Assembly (NCBI GenBank): GCA_963854835.1
Contig: OY978525.1
Span: forward strand, 49,610,929-49,674,928
Direction: 5' to 3'
DNA length: 64,000 nucleotides
Source of the DNA: Megamerina dolium
Lineage: Eukaryota > Arthropoda > Insecta > Diptera > Megamerinidae
Below are positions 1 through 11,164 of this stretch, piece after piece. Made by a program: the position numbers and the translations under genes. Within the stretch, counting starts at the first letter, position 1; every line of letters starts with the position of its first letter. The notes beneath the pieces were generated by a model. That model was not told the origin of the DNA, made no database searches, and saw only the letters and a list, made by a program, of their open reading frames with translations.

Positions 1-879
1 TTTTTGCAATTATTTTTAATTCCATATATTTCTTTTTCGCAAATTAATATTTCGTTAAAATTTATTTTATTTATTCTCTTTTCATGTTTGACAGCTCTTA
101 CTTCGATTGTTTTGCAAATATCATTCTTAACAGTTGGTAAACTTATTATATTAATAATTAATTTTCCGTTAGTAGCAATTTTTATTTCGGAAAATTCTAA
201 AGCTTCATCTAAATTAATAAATGGTAAATTTTCTCTGTTTACAATGTTTTTGGCTATACCAATTTCTTCATTAGATAAAATATAAGATTTTATTATATTA
301 GCTTTTGCTTTCTTCTTTGGTTACTTCTAGCTTAAACGTTAATTTTAAAATAAGGTCATTCTTTGTGTGTTCATAATTTTCCATTACTTTTAAAATTTTA
401 TTGGTTATATTCGTTATTTCATTTACTTTTTCTATTGTTAGTTTATTAATCAAAAGTTGATTGTTATTATTTTCCAAGACATTATTCAATTTGCTTAAAA
501 CTATTTCGTGGTCATGGTGATCAGGACTACCTGCTAACCATTTCCATGCACTTCCTAGAAAATCCAAAGATCTTTTCCTTTTTCGAATTTGCAAATGGGT
601 TTTAATCTGAGATATTAATAGGGATATGAACGGGTAGTGTGGATTATTTTCGAATTCCAGGGTTTTTGCCAAATGTTCTATGTTGTTTGTAATGTCGTTG
701 TATTTATCGAGGTCCACTTCGTGAATAATTTTGAAATTTCCTGTCTGTATTCTTGCAACGGATTTTTCTACTGTGATTAGTTGAGAATTTGAATAATCCA
801 GAATTTGTACGTCCGCATAGTTAAGTGGTATGAGTAGTCTGTAAATTATGTAAAAAAAAAAAAAAAAATAAATGTTCAT
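1..879 (-). pseudogene. env: Env-like glycoprotein remnant of the errantivirus-like element (5' part, frameshifted)
   Basis: The first 193 codons (879-298) form an open frame starting with ATG. A hydrophobic N-terminus suits a signal peptide, and a basic RKRKR stretch near residue 100 looks like a furin site. It is followed at once by a hydrophobic tryptophan-rich segment placed like a fusion peptide. This is the architecture of baculovirus-F-type Env proteins of insect errantiviruses. The frame stops near 298, and similar Env-like coding continues toward position 1 in a neighbouring frame, so a single-base indel is likely. The long A run just after the start codon is another indel-prone spot. 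The transmembrane end is outside the window. Confidence 0.75.
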
Positions 880-884
880 TATGT

Positions 885-2062
885 TTAATTGCGTATTCTA
901 CTTTTGTGTATAATCTGTCCTTTCTCTGTCAGAACTGTACTATTTCTATCTTCAGCTACTATTTCTTTTGAATATGGCTTTGAAAGTTTTGTTCCTAGTC
1001 CTTTATTTCTTTTCATAAATATAACTTGCCCTGCTAAGTATGATTTAAAGTCAGTTCTGTCCCTATTATGATGTTCCATGTCCTGTTTTTGTTTCTTGGT
1101 AAGTCTTTCTATATTAGTTTGCCTAGTTCGATCTATGTCTTCTAGTGAAAAGTTGGCTGATCGTCCGAAGAATAAGTCAACTGGTTTCCTTTTTGTCACC
1201 GAGTGTATTGAGTGGTTATATTTAGCAACCGCTCTTTCCAATAGCTCTTCAAAATTACGGTGTCCTCCATTATTTTTTAGACACCTCATTATTTCAGTCA
1301 GAGTAGAGTGAAACTTTTCCACTTGACCGTTGGCCGAGAATTCAGTGATGGCTCATTATCTATTACCAACCTTGTTGATACTCCAAAAGAAAATAATATG
1401 TCTCTCATTGGTCTTCGTATGTCCTCTATAGAACGGCTTTTAAGTATTTTAGCCTGTGCATATTTTGAAAATTTGTCTAATGCTGTCATCACTGCTCTTC
1501 CTTCAGTCAAATAAATGTCAATGTGTAACATCTCTCCTGCGCGTGTTGGCAGTGGTGTATCGGTCAGTTTAGGTTTGTTCGGATGTCGTTCGTATTTGTT
1601 TTCCTTACATATTGTGCAATTCTGAGTTATTCGTTTAAATTTACTTGTCATTCCGGGGAAATAATACTTTACGAGTATTTGGGCTTTATTTTCGATTGCA
1701 TTTCTATGTGCCCTACAGTGAGCTTCTAATATAATTTCTTCCTGTTGCTGTTCATTAGTTATATCCTATACAATTATTTGTGTGTACCTAGTTTTATAAT
1801 TACGAAAATGTTCTGGATATAAATTTTGTATTATTCCCATGATTCTTTCTTCTGTGCAAATTCCGTTTATTACAGAAGGATTTAGTCTCCTTTTCAGATG
1901 CTGTATTAAATTTTCTCTATTGAATTCCGGTTCGGTAATGGTATGACGATGGACTGTAGGAAAAATAATTTGAAATTGATAACTTGATATATCTCCAATC
2001 TTTAGAAATATTTGATTCTTAAAATGAACAGTTCCCGTTAAATTATTAATTTGTGTAGTCAT
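885..2062 (-). pseudogene. pol: Integrase part of Pol, errantivirus-like element (broken in several frames)
   Basis: Three consecutive frames cover an integrase. 2062-1766 is the region after RNase H leading into the zinc domain. 1651-1298 holds a CTICKENK zinc-binding Cys pair and two core acidic residues in HIDIYL and VIDNEPSL. 1322-885 carries the region of the third acidic residue and the basic C-terminal part. The frame changes near 1300-1320, in the middle of the catalytic core, and again between 1651 and 1766. Integrase inserts the cDNA into host DNA; this copy cannot make it in one piece. It lies between RNase H and env as expected. Confidence 0.75.
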
Positions 2063-2065
2063 TCT

Positions 2066-3178
2066 TCAAAGAGCGTCGGCTACAATATTTGTTTTACCTG
2101 GCTGATAATTTAATTCATAGTTATATTCTTCAAGTATGACTTTCCACCTTTTCATTTTGTTATTGTGGTTCTTATGACTTAATGCAAATGTCAGTGGTTG
2201 GTGGTCTGTGGTTATTTTTACCTTTTTCGAGCCATACAGATGATTGCGTAGGGAGGTTAGGGCCCAGATTATTGCCAACATTTCCTTTTCGTTTGTGGCA
2301 TAGGCTTCCTCTGTTCCTGACAATGTTCTTGAAATGAACGTAATGGGTTTTTTATTTTGGGAAAGGACTGCACCTATGGCATGGTTTGAAGCATCCGTAG
2401 TGAGTTCGAATTCGACTTCAAAATCCGGATGAGAAAGTAAAACATCGTCTGAGATCAGGATGTTTTTTATCTTCTCAAGTGCTTCTATCGCCTCCTAATC
2501 AAGTGAGATAACCTTGTTTTTTGATGCATTTTTACCCACATTGACAACATCTCCTCTGAGCATGGATGTTAATGGTTTTGCTATTTTCGCATAATCTCTA
2601 AAGAACCGTCTATAATAGCCTGCGATACCAAGAAAGGAGCGGAGTTTTTTCAAACTTTTTGGAACTGATATTTTTGCTATAGCCTTTACTTTGTCTGGGT
2701 TAGTTTTGATCCCTTCTATACTAATAATAAATCCTAGAAACTCGACCTCACTTTTCATAAATTCACACTTGTCGAGTTGTACTTTCATGTTTGCTTCTGA
2801 CAGTGTTTTAAGAATTGCTTTTAAATTTTGGAAATGTTCTTCTTCATTTTTCCCAAATATAATAATGTCGTCTATGTAGACGTTACATCTTTTCCCTATG
2901 TGTGGTCGGAGAATGTCGTCGAGTGCAGCCTGAAATATTGAAGTTGCATTTTTGAGCCCGAAAGGGAGTCTCAAAAATTCATATTTGCCATTATTAATTG
3001 AGTAAGCAGTTTTCTCAACATTTTCCTCTTTTAATCGTATCTGATGGAAACCACTTTTAAAGTCAATGATAGTAAAGTATCTATTTTTCCCAAGATTCGC
3101 AAGAACCTCATTAATCTCAGGTATAGGATATCTGAAAGGAATGGTCACAGAATTCAATTTCCTGTAATCAATTACCAT
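2066..3178 (-). pseudogene. pol: Reverse transcriptase and RNase H of Pol, errantivirus-like element
   Basis: The 3178-2495 frame (227 codons) is the Ty3/gypsy RT core. It shows VIDYRKLN, the FTIIDFKSGFHQI block with the first catalytic Asp, the RLPFGLKNA block and the YIDDIIIFG catalytic motif. The 2323-2066 frame is RNase H, with the TDHQPLTF block and a closing NIVADAL motif. A frame break lies between them (about 2495-2323). Together they would convert the genomic RNA to cDNA. The motifs are nearly intact, so decay is recent or slow. Confidence 0.85.
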
Positions 3179-3205
3179 TCTGTACTTCTTTTCACCTGAG
3201 GCGTC

Positions 3206-3860
3206 CTATTTTTTTTCCACGATCCATACGGGGGCATTGTATGGCGATTTGGACGGTTTGATTATATTATTGGCTAGCAATTCTTCAATCTGTTTTTCGA
3301 CCTCTGACTTCAGAGCCATAGGATATGAATAAATTGGGTTGCCTGTAGCTGTGCGTATTTCACCCTTAATGTTGGTGGTGTAGGTTAACCTTTCATTTGG
3401 ATCTGTAAACACATTAGAACATTCTTCAACAATCTCATAAAGTTTATTCTTTTGCAATTCTGTAAAGTGGGATAGTCTCAACTCAATATTGTTGACCGAT
3501 TGAGATGTTTTTTGTTTCAATGGGACTCTTATAGCGTTGCTTATAGTCATAAAATTTTTATCAGTATGAATAATCGCCTTGATTTCTCTCAATGTGTCAT
3601 TTCCAATTATTCCATGGAATGTTTCCAAGGTTGGAAGGATATAAAATATTAGCTTTGGTGTATCTGGACCGAAAATGTTTACGAATGTATGATGTGTTAT
3701 TTCTATTGTTCCGGCAACTGTACTTATATGGAATGGTTTATCATTTAAAATAGGATTACGAATTCGAGTGGATTGGATATAATTTTTATTTGATCCGGTA
3801 TCAATTAAAAATTCTAGTGTGTCCTCATCCTTTTTAAGTTCGAAGTATGGGAGTGAAGAC
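3206..3860 (-). pseudogene. pol: Aspartic protease and N-terminal RT part of Pol, errantivirus-like element
   Basis: A retroviral-type protease active site, Leu-Ile-Asp-Thr-Gly-Ser, can be read on the minus strand with DTG at 3802-3794. Downstream, 3628-3206 encodes the protease-RT linker and the RT fingers, with an ELLANNIIKPSKSPYNAPVW block typical of Ty3/gypsy. It ends at a stop just before the RT core frame. The protease would cleave the Gag-Pol polyprotein. Position between gag and RT fits the usual order. Confidence 0.75.
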
Positions 3861-3864
3861 GGGA

Positions 3865-5413
3865 CTAGTCTAAAAAATAAACGCTGTCTATTTCATTTCC
3901 GTCATTAGAGACAGGATTCGTATCCTCTACTTTTTCTGGGTTATCAAGTGGATAACAGGGGTCATAATAAATTTCTCGATCATAGTACTGGGCATCATTT
4001 TGGTAATCTTTATTAAAATTTATGAAATGGTTTTGTTGTATCTGCTCTATGTTATCAAGCGGATAACAAGAATTATAATATTCGTATTGGTCATAGCATC
4101 GACCATCATATCGAGCATCATTATTGGTGTTCATGAAATAATTTCGTTGCAACTTAGGAGGAATACCACCAGAGGTTGCGTGTGGGGGTTTCTGGGCAAA
4201 TTGATAATTTCTTTGGAAATTTTGATAATTTGCGTTCTTTGATCTTATTGATTGGTCGACTTCCATAGGTTGAGGGGGTTTCGGTGGAAAATTTTGCCTA
4301 TTATTAAACCCTGTAAAATTTGGTCTTAGATTTGCTTGGCTAAACTGGTGTGGAGCAAATGGTAGTGGTATATTTTGAAAGTGTGGCTTGGGTGGATATT
4401 GTTTAAAATGGGGTGGCATATGAGCCAATTCTAGATAAAAGACTGGCCTTGAAAAATGATGTGGCTGCTGCATTACTGGTGGTGGTTTATGTATGTTGCC
4501 ACGCGAATGATTATGAGTTTGCTCTGAAATGCATATTGTTCAGTTTCTGGCACAAATTGAGTGCCTGTGGTAGTGAAGTTGGTTCCCTAATGCTTAGTAG
4601 TCTGGGTAAGTCGCCGTTCAGGCCTCTTACGAATGTATCGAGAGCCTTTTCTTGATAGGAATTTATCTTGGCACCTTTTGCTTCTTCTGATATATCCAAA
4701 CACGATACTTTGTCCAGAAGCAATGACAGGTGTTCATAGACCTTTTTGTAGAATTCTGTTATTGCCAAGTTTTTTTGGAGCAGGGTGGATATCTGGTATT
4801 CTCATGTACCAATATCCCTCTTGTCTGCATAATGCATCATTAATACCTTTTTAATTTTATTCCAATTAAGTGGGGTTCTATAAGATTCCAGAGCAGTGTC
4901 TGCTTCACCGGTAATCTTATGTCTAACTGTATGTAATATTGCATAATGTTTTGAACTACCTTCTATGGACTTAAATATTTCAAATATGCGATCCACGGAC
5001 TTTCGCCATGAATTGAAGTCGCCACTTTTACCATTGAATTCTCTAAGGGAATTAACTATATCGGAAATCTTATCTACATCACGAATGGATCCCCCTGGGA
5101 AATTATCATTGTTATCTCTTGCCTCAAATTCTTTAAAAGGATTTAAAATTTCCTGAACCTTAGCCGAAATAATCTTTTCTAAGTCAGCACACTTTATAGT
5201 AATTGTGTCCTGATTCCTTGCTGCAGCAGCTGCAGCGCTTATGCTTGCGCCAGACACACTAGGACTATTTGTCGAAATTGACAGTCTAGAGAGAGTGTCC
5301 TGTATGGTACTTAAGGTATTTTCCGTCATGACTTCGGAAAAAGGGTTCTTTATTGAAGGGAGGAAAAGAAATTTTAAGATTAACTTGGATTTCTTTCTTT
5401 GAAATTTTTGCAA
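3865..5413 (-). pseudogene. gag: Gag polyprotein of the errantivirus-like element, interrupted
   Basis: Three blocks cover Gag. 5413-4802 is the N-terminal part with a probable start at the internal MTENTLS methionine, an Ala-rich stretch and a capsid-like FNGKSGDFNSWRKSVDRIF block. 4768-4511 continues the same frame after an in-frame TGA near 4801. 4473-3865 is a Pro, Gln and Tyr-rich C-terminal part. No CCHC knuckle is visible, as is common in this group. Gag would form the particle. The stop at 4801 and the frame change near 4490 make it non-functional as read. Confidence 0.7.
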
Positions 5414-5845
5414 TATTTAGGTTATTTCTTCGGAAACTTCTCAAATAATAAATTTTAATAAATTTTTAACTTTAATTAATTTAAATTTTTTTCTTGAACT
5501 AACAGTTATTTTAATAGTTTAGATGTTCACACAATACCAAAGAAAAGAGAACTCTTATGCAAATTAATGTGATTACTACCGTGGAAAATTTATTTCTTAA
5601 GCTATTTTATTCTCAATATTATTTTATAAACGTTATTTTAGCAAAATTATTAAGAAAAAAAATTTTCATGCAATTCTTTAAAAAGTTAACGCGTCGTTAA
5701 TTTTATATTTTCAATTATCTTATCTAGTAAATGTTCAATTTTTCAAACTTTTTAGTTGTCTGAATTATTTCACTTTTTAGAACTATTTCTAGACTTTACT
5801 AAGCTTTACTTTTTATATTGAAACACTTTTCACTTTACCGATATT

Positions 5846-5865
5846 GGGTCCCTACTCGGGCGCCA
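5846..5865 (-). other. Primer-binding site, tRNA-Lys-like
   Basis: On the minus strand this reads TGGCGCCCGAGTAGGGACCC. Its first ten bases match the 3' end of tRNA-Lys(UUU) as I recall it, with differences further in. It adjoins the presumed 5' LTR and precedes gag, the correct place for first-strand priming. Confidence 0.7.
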
Positions 5866-6105
5866 GTTAATTTTATATTTTATTATATGTTATATAAAAT
5901 ATTTGTTTTTATTTGTTTATGGGAGCTTAAGCTCTTTATTTATTAATTATGAACTTAAGACTGACTATTACAAAATTGTTTTTCTTAAACGTAACTTATT
6001 TTTCTATGCACTGAAATTGTTGTCTCAACGTTTTCCCACGAGTTGAAAAATTATTTGGTGGCGCGTATGCAACGTCAGTAAGACGGAATTGTTTATAGTG
6101 TTTGT
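5866..6105 (-). repeat. 5' LTR of the errantivirus-like element (outer boundary not fixed)
   Basis: Sequence directly upstream of the primer site. On the minus strand it contains AATAAATAAAGAG (a polyadenylation-type signal) and ends in AATTAAC before the TGGCGCC primer site. The matching 3' LTR is outside the window, so the outer end cannot be placed by comparison. I put it provisionally where the 70-bp tandem repeat begins. Confidence 0.45.
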
Positions 6106-6753
6106 GTTGAAATATTAGACGTATGCCTCAAAACAGAATTTGATGTGAAAATAAAATATTCAATGTGTTAACTGAGTTGAAATATTAGACGTATGCAGCA
6201 AAACAGAATTTGATGTGAAAAAAAAATTTTGTTAGGTTTTTATTCTGTGAACGTTTAATTCTATTTGAATTACCTTGTTCGATCACTGGATTCTGTTAAT
6301 AATAACTGCAACACTTATTTTATAGAACTATATACAACAACAATTTATTTAATAATCTCTATTTACAATCAACTCTGTTTACAATCAACTATTTACTATA
6401 ACACTTAAATGTACTTCCAACTTTTGCCTCTGTATCAATGTTTTCGCAATCACGTTCGGAATTAGATTGATTTTTCTTCTCAACACTGGCTCTATTTATA
6501 CTCTGTTGGCAACACCCCAGAATCTTCCGTTATCGAGATTCTTCTCTTCCTTACTCGTTGGCTTGTTCTGGTTATCGCTTATTTCTTTTTGTTGACATTC
6601 ATGTCGATGCTGCCAATAGTGTCAGTCACAATAGTGATGAGTAACCAACTATCGATACTCGTTACAATATTCAATATGTTAACTGTGTTGAAATATTAGA
6701 CGTATGCAGCAAAACAGAATTTGATGTGAAAATAAAATATTTGATGTGTTAAC
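6106..6753. repeat. 70-bp tandem repeat, three units, split by a solo LTR
   Basis: Units beginning GTTGAAATATTAGACGTATG start at 6106, 6176 and 6687. The second unit is interrupted by the LTR at 6231-6666. Removing the LTR restores a spacing of about 70 bases. No coding or RNA function is evident. It may belong to the outer part of the neighbouring LTR or be an independent minisatellite. Confidence 0.75.
6231..6666 (-). mobile_element. Solo LTR of the SAP-domain Ty3/gypsy family
   Basis: This 436-bp block is nearly the same as the LTRs of the gypsy element at 13232-20332 (438 bp for 19895-20332), with the same TGTAACGAG start (minus strand) and the same ending, but no internal sequence follows. 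The flanks are ATTT on the left and ATAT on the right, consistent with a 4-bp ATAT target duplication in which one base has changed. LTR-LTR recombination is the usual origin of such solo LTRs. Confidence 0.85.
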
Positions 6754-6905
6754 TTGCATATAAGCATGAGAACGAAACATACAAAACAAAGATACGCGAG
6801 TATTAAATATTTAGGCTAAACAAAATACATAATACAACAAAAAATGCAAAAAACAAAACAAAAAACCTATAACAAACTTACAAAATAATAAAATTTACAA
6901 CCAAT

Positions 6906-7291
6906 ATAATTAAACGCTTTATTAATTAAATGATTACACGATATATGTATATAGATGCACAATATTTAAACGCTTTATTAAATAAATGATTACACGATAT
7001 ATGTTACAAATATTGCAATGCGCGGAATGGCACGATCTCGATAGATGTTAAAGGACCGAAAAGAATAAAGATGAAAACATCGGTCGATCAGCACGAACCG
7101 CGAGAACCCAACATAAAAGGTGGATTTATGTGGAGAGTTGGGTTGCCATATGGTAAGTATGAAAGGTAAGGTAGGTATAACTTGTTTTAGGGGGACGTAA
7201 GTATAATTAATTCATTAGATATATTCTATTTCATTATTTATTTTCTTCTTTCAGGGACTGACCATATGGCTTGTCTAAAGGGATTTAGACA
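6906..7291 (-). repeat. 3' LTR of BEL-1, with a 56-bp internal duplication
   Basis: It aligns with 21418-21743. It starts (minus strand) TGTCTAAATCCCTTTAGACA, a self-complementary end, and finishes in CGTTTAATTAT. This copy has an extra 56-bp tandem duplication (units from about 6910 and 6966) that the 5' LTR lacks. Apart from that the two copies differ at few sites. Confidence 0.7.
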
Positions 7292-7578
7292 TCGCGGCTC
7301 GCATGCACTCGTGCATTAATTGAGTGCATCTCGTAGACGAGACAGTGAGCCGATCGCGTCCTCGATCGCTCGAGCTGTCCTCCTCCCTCTGGCTTGTGTT
7401 CATCGCCAAAAACCAGCGGCAATACCGCAGAGCGTGGAGCCAATGACAAAGTTGGCACCGATGATGATCGCTATGGGCGGAACTGGAAAGATAGAATTGA
7501 AAAACGAAATTAGCTTAAGGGCTTGAGCCAAAGTCTGATAGCGAAAAAAAAAGATATTTTTTTTTGGATATTATGATT
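7292..7578 (-). other. BEL-1 3' region between integrase and LTR, with a short hydrophobic frame
   Basis: No known domain. One minus-strand frame from about 7545 to a TGA at 7402-7400 encodes around 48 residues with a hydrophobic, Ile/Gly/Ala-rich core that could span a membrane, but it has no clear ATG. No obvious polypurine tract adjoins the LTR at 7291, a weak point in the BEL-1 boundary assignment. Confidence 0.3.
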
Positions 7579-8566
7579 TTACGCGAGCGGCAAAATACAT
7601 AATTTTACTATGGGCCGCTTGAGAACGGCCGATTTGGTCCGAATATCTGCGACACGGATGTGGCCGTCAGATCCTCGATACAAATGAGTGACGCGTCCGA
7701 GACTCCATTCGTTGGGGGGCAGCAGCTCATCCCTGATGACCACCAGTTGACCTACTTCCAGCTCCTTTTGAGAGTGTTGCCATTTGTAGCGTTTGTGCAG
7801 ATCTTGTAGGTACTCAGTTTTCCATCTGCGGCTAAACTGATGGTGAAGCGCCTTGAGTTTTTCCCATCGGTTTATTAGGGATATATCTTCCGAGTTGGGT
7901 TCGGGCAAGGCCGTTAGTGGAGCACCTCGCAGGAAGTGACCTGGAGTTAGCGCTATCAATTCGTTGGGATCTTGAGAGAGGGGAGACAATGGTCTAGAGT
8001 TGAGCACGGCTTCGATTCTACAGAGCAGAGTTGAGAACTCTTCGAAGCGGAATTTGTGATTGCCGGCAGTATTTTTGAGCTGAGCCTTAAAGCTTGTGAC
8101 TGCCGACTCCCAGAGACCGCCCATGTGAGGCGCACTGGGAGGAATAAAAACCCAGTCAATACCTTGCGGAAAGTATTGGGCCAGAATATCTTTGGACACC
8201 TCCTTAGAGAATTTGAGGAATTCTTTACTCATGGCTCTTTGAGCTCCAACGAAAGTTGTACCATTATCCGACATGATTTTGCGGAGAAGGCCCCTTCTGC
8301 CAACGAATCTGGCGAATGCGGCGCGGAATGCCTCTGTAGAGAGATCAGAGCACAATTCCAAATGAATGGCCTTTGTGGAAAAGCATACAAATACAGCCAC
8401 ATACCCTTTGAGAAAGACAGCAGTTCGAAGCGTAGATGCTTTAATTTGAAATGGGCCTGCAAAATCAACACCTGCGGTCGCGAAAGGTACCGACAAGATA
8501 CACCGTTCAGGCGGCAGAGCTTCCATAATCTGTGATCGAACGTTTTGTTTGTGGATGGTACAAACT
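7579..8566 (-). pseudogene. pol: BEL-1 integrase with C-terminal DUF5641-type domain
   Basis: An intact 315-codon frame (8526-7579) covers the DDE core: TAGVDFAGPF with the first Asp, IMSDNGTTFVG with the second, and the HMGGLWESAV block with the catalytic Glu. The C-terminal domain is BEL-type, with the WSLGRVTHLYRGSDGHIRV block. Just upstream (about 8565-8530) a CKVC zinc pair lies in the same frame. A shift near 8565 separates it from the RT-RNase H frame, which carries the first half of the zinc-binding domain. Integrase would insert BEL cDNA. One indel away from continuity with pol. Confidence 0.85.
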
Positions 8567-11164
8567 TTACATAGAAAGACGAGGAATATAGAATTCTTGA
8601 CGAGCCATTCGGAACATGAGCTTTTGTTCTGCGTGTAGGAGCAGAGTATGGAGAAACTCGAGGTACAAAACGCAAAATCGGGATTTTTCAGGAAGAATTA
8701 TTGGGTGGCGCTCACTATAACTAAGACCAGAATGAGATAATCGACCATTTACTCTCATGAGATTTTCCTTGTCGATAAAAGGATTTAAAGTCAGCAAAGA
8801 GCTTTTATTGCTGACTGCGGTTGAGCTGAGAAGAGCCTTCAGCTCTTTGGGAAAATATTGCCATTGGGCTAACGAGATTAGCCGGCTTTTTGCGAAACGA
8901 ATTTCGTCCTGCGAGAGTGAGGAATTCGAAATTGGAGAAGATTTTCGCAATTTAGAGAGTCCGTTATGGACAAAACGGAAAACGTAAGAAATCACACGTA
9001 GTGCCCTTGAAAATGATGAGAACCGATCGAGAATGTCGGTATGGTCATCTAACGTGAGAAGAACCTCTACTTTCCTTTGCTCGGGGGGCAAAGTACTGGA
9101 AAGTGTTGGTTTTGGCCAGGCTTCTTCGGGGTGATGAAGCCATGCAAGGCCATTCCACCAAAGAGCATTGGACACAAGATCTTGGAGCTTGCATCCGCAT
9201 GTACCCAAATCAGCTGGATTTTCGCTGCTGATGACATGGCGCCAGATAGCATTTCCAACGTTTTGGAGTATCTGGGCTGTACGATTAGCGACGTACGTTT
9301 TCCATGTGTGAGGTGGTTTTTCCAGCCATGCGAGAACGATTTGAAAATCGGACCAGAAAAATATGTCTGAGAGTTCGACATCTAAAGTTTCTTTAACGGA
9401 CTTGGATAGGTGCCAAAGTAAAACGGCGCCACACAATTCCAAACGTGGTAAGCTGGCCGTCTGCAGAGGTGCAACTTTTCCTTTAGCGACCAGTAAATGA
9501 CAGGATATTTGGTTATTCATGTCCATTGATCGTATGTACAGGGCTGCACAATACGCTTTCTCTGAAGCGTCACAAAATCCATGAAGCTGGATTCGCTTCT
9601 TGGGAGAGAATTGTACCCATCGAGGGATTTCGATGAGACCAATGAACGAAATGTTCTCCAGAAATACATTCCATTTGATGAGCGATCTGGATTTCACGCA
9701 TTCATCCCAGTCGGTGCCTTCTAACCAGAGCTCTTGGAGAAGCAGCTTGGCTTGAGTCATGATGGGCGAGAGCCATCCTGCCGGGTCAAAAAGTTTCGCA
9801 ACGGCAGATAAAATTTGACGCTTGGTAGCAGCAGAATCTAGAAGTTCTGATTTTGGTATATTTTCTAAAATTTTAGGATGATTTTCAGTAATCTTTTGTA
9901 ATGGAAATCCTGCGGAGTTGAGGACTTGTATCACTTGAGATAAAGATTCTACTGCATCTGGAATTGTATGTGAACCAGATAATACGTCATCCACATAGGT
10001 TTCTTTGAAGATTATTTTTTCCGCGAGAGGGAAATTCTTCTTGGAATCCTTAGCCAATTGTTGCAGTGTTCTAATGGCTAAATATGGAGCGCAATTTACA
10101 CCAAATGTGACTGTCTTCAACCGGAAGTCTTGAATTGGAGAATTTGGTGACCTGCGAAAGAGAATTTGCTGAAAATCCTGGTGGTCATGGTGGACAAGAA
10201 TTTGTCGGTAGATCTTTTGTACATCACCATTGAAAACGAATTGATATAGTCGCCACCTCAGGATGAGAACCATGAGATCTGGTTGTAATGTGGGACCAAT
10301 ATGTAATACGTCGTTAAGAGAATGGCCTGAGCCGCTGCTTCTTGAGGCATTAAAAACAACACGCACTTTGGTGGTTTTTTTTTCTGGCCTCACCACTGCA
10401 TGATGTGGCAGGTAAAAGGAGAAATACTTGCCATCAGAGATGATTTCATGCGAGCCTGTGGGTTCCATATGATCCAGCGTGAGGTATTCTTCGAGAACCT
10501 CATCGTAAATGGCTTTGAGATCGCCTTTCTTTGAAAAATTTTTCTCCATACTGCGAAATTGATTATAGGCTATGGTTCGGGAGTGACCAAGAGCCGTAAG
10601 AGCGGGAAAACTGGATTTAAATGGAAGCCTGACCACATATCTTCCATCTGATGCGGTCCTATGATAGTAGCCTTCACAGGCTATATCTTCTTCCGATACT
10701 TGAGCTGGCTGATTGACTTCTTCCTGTTCCCAAAACTTCCTTAGTTGAGAACTAAGAAGTTCATTGGAAACTTCCTCTACCTGTACCGAGAATTTTGACA
10801 CTTTTTGAGAGATAGGGCCACTAATTATCCAGCCAAATATCGTATTCTGTGCGAGAAGGCTTCCACAGATATTATGGCGGATTCCGGTTAGGAGGATTTG
10901 AGGAATCAAATCACTACCTATGACCATGTCTATTTGCGCCTGCACGAAGCAATTCAGGTCAGCCAAATCTAACATTTCGAATTGCTGCCAATCGAGCTTA
11001 GAAATTTTAAATGTGGGTAGAAATTTGGTCAATTGTGAGAGTACAATTGCCTGTGTCTGTAACTTTTTATTAGCATTTGGGGCGACTAACGTAACGGTAC
11101 AAGTCTGGTTAGAGTTTTGGATGGTTTTACCACCCATTCCAGAAATTTCGACGTGAGTTGCTTG
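8567..11164 (-). pseudogene. pol: BEL-1 RT and RNase H (856-codon open frame)
   Basis: A long open frame from 11137 to 8567. The first part continues the aspartic protease and its connector. RT follows, with the [15 protein letters not shown] block, the [12 protein letters not shown] block (first catalytic Asp), [14 protein letters not shown] and the YVDDVLSG catalytic motif, all BEL/Pao signatures. RNase H has the [15 protein letters not shown] and [12 protein letters not shown] blocks. The end reaches the His pair of the integrase zinc domain. Upstream, an in-frame TAG near 11164 separates it from gag-pro, so only that stop and one shift near 8565 break pol. Confidence 0.9.

Larger units (their letters stand above)
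1..5865 (-). mobile_element. Errantivirus-like Ty3/gypsy element, internal region (5' leader, gag, pol, env)
   Basis: Reading leftward on the minus strand the order is primer-binding site (5846-5865), gag (5413-3865), protease, reverse transcriptase and RNase H (about 3860-2066), integrase (2062-885) and env (879 to beyond the window edge). Gag-Pol-Env order with a furin-type site in Env is the layout of insect errantiviruses of the 17.6/297/tom group. The copy is inactive as it stands: gag carries an in-frame stop, integrase is in several frames and env is frameshifted near 298. The 3' LTR lies outside the window. Family assignment rests on motif recognition, not alignment. Confidence 0.85.

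Noticed and set aside
4..285. Plus-strand 93-codon ORF at the left edge
   Set aside because: Antisense to env coding, hydrophobic because of AT-rich complement; no domain.
8056..8535. Plus-strand 159-codon ORF
   Set aside because: Antisense shadow of BEL-1 integrase, whose DDE motifs are clear on the minus strand.
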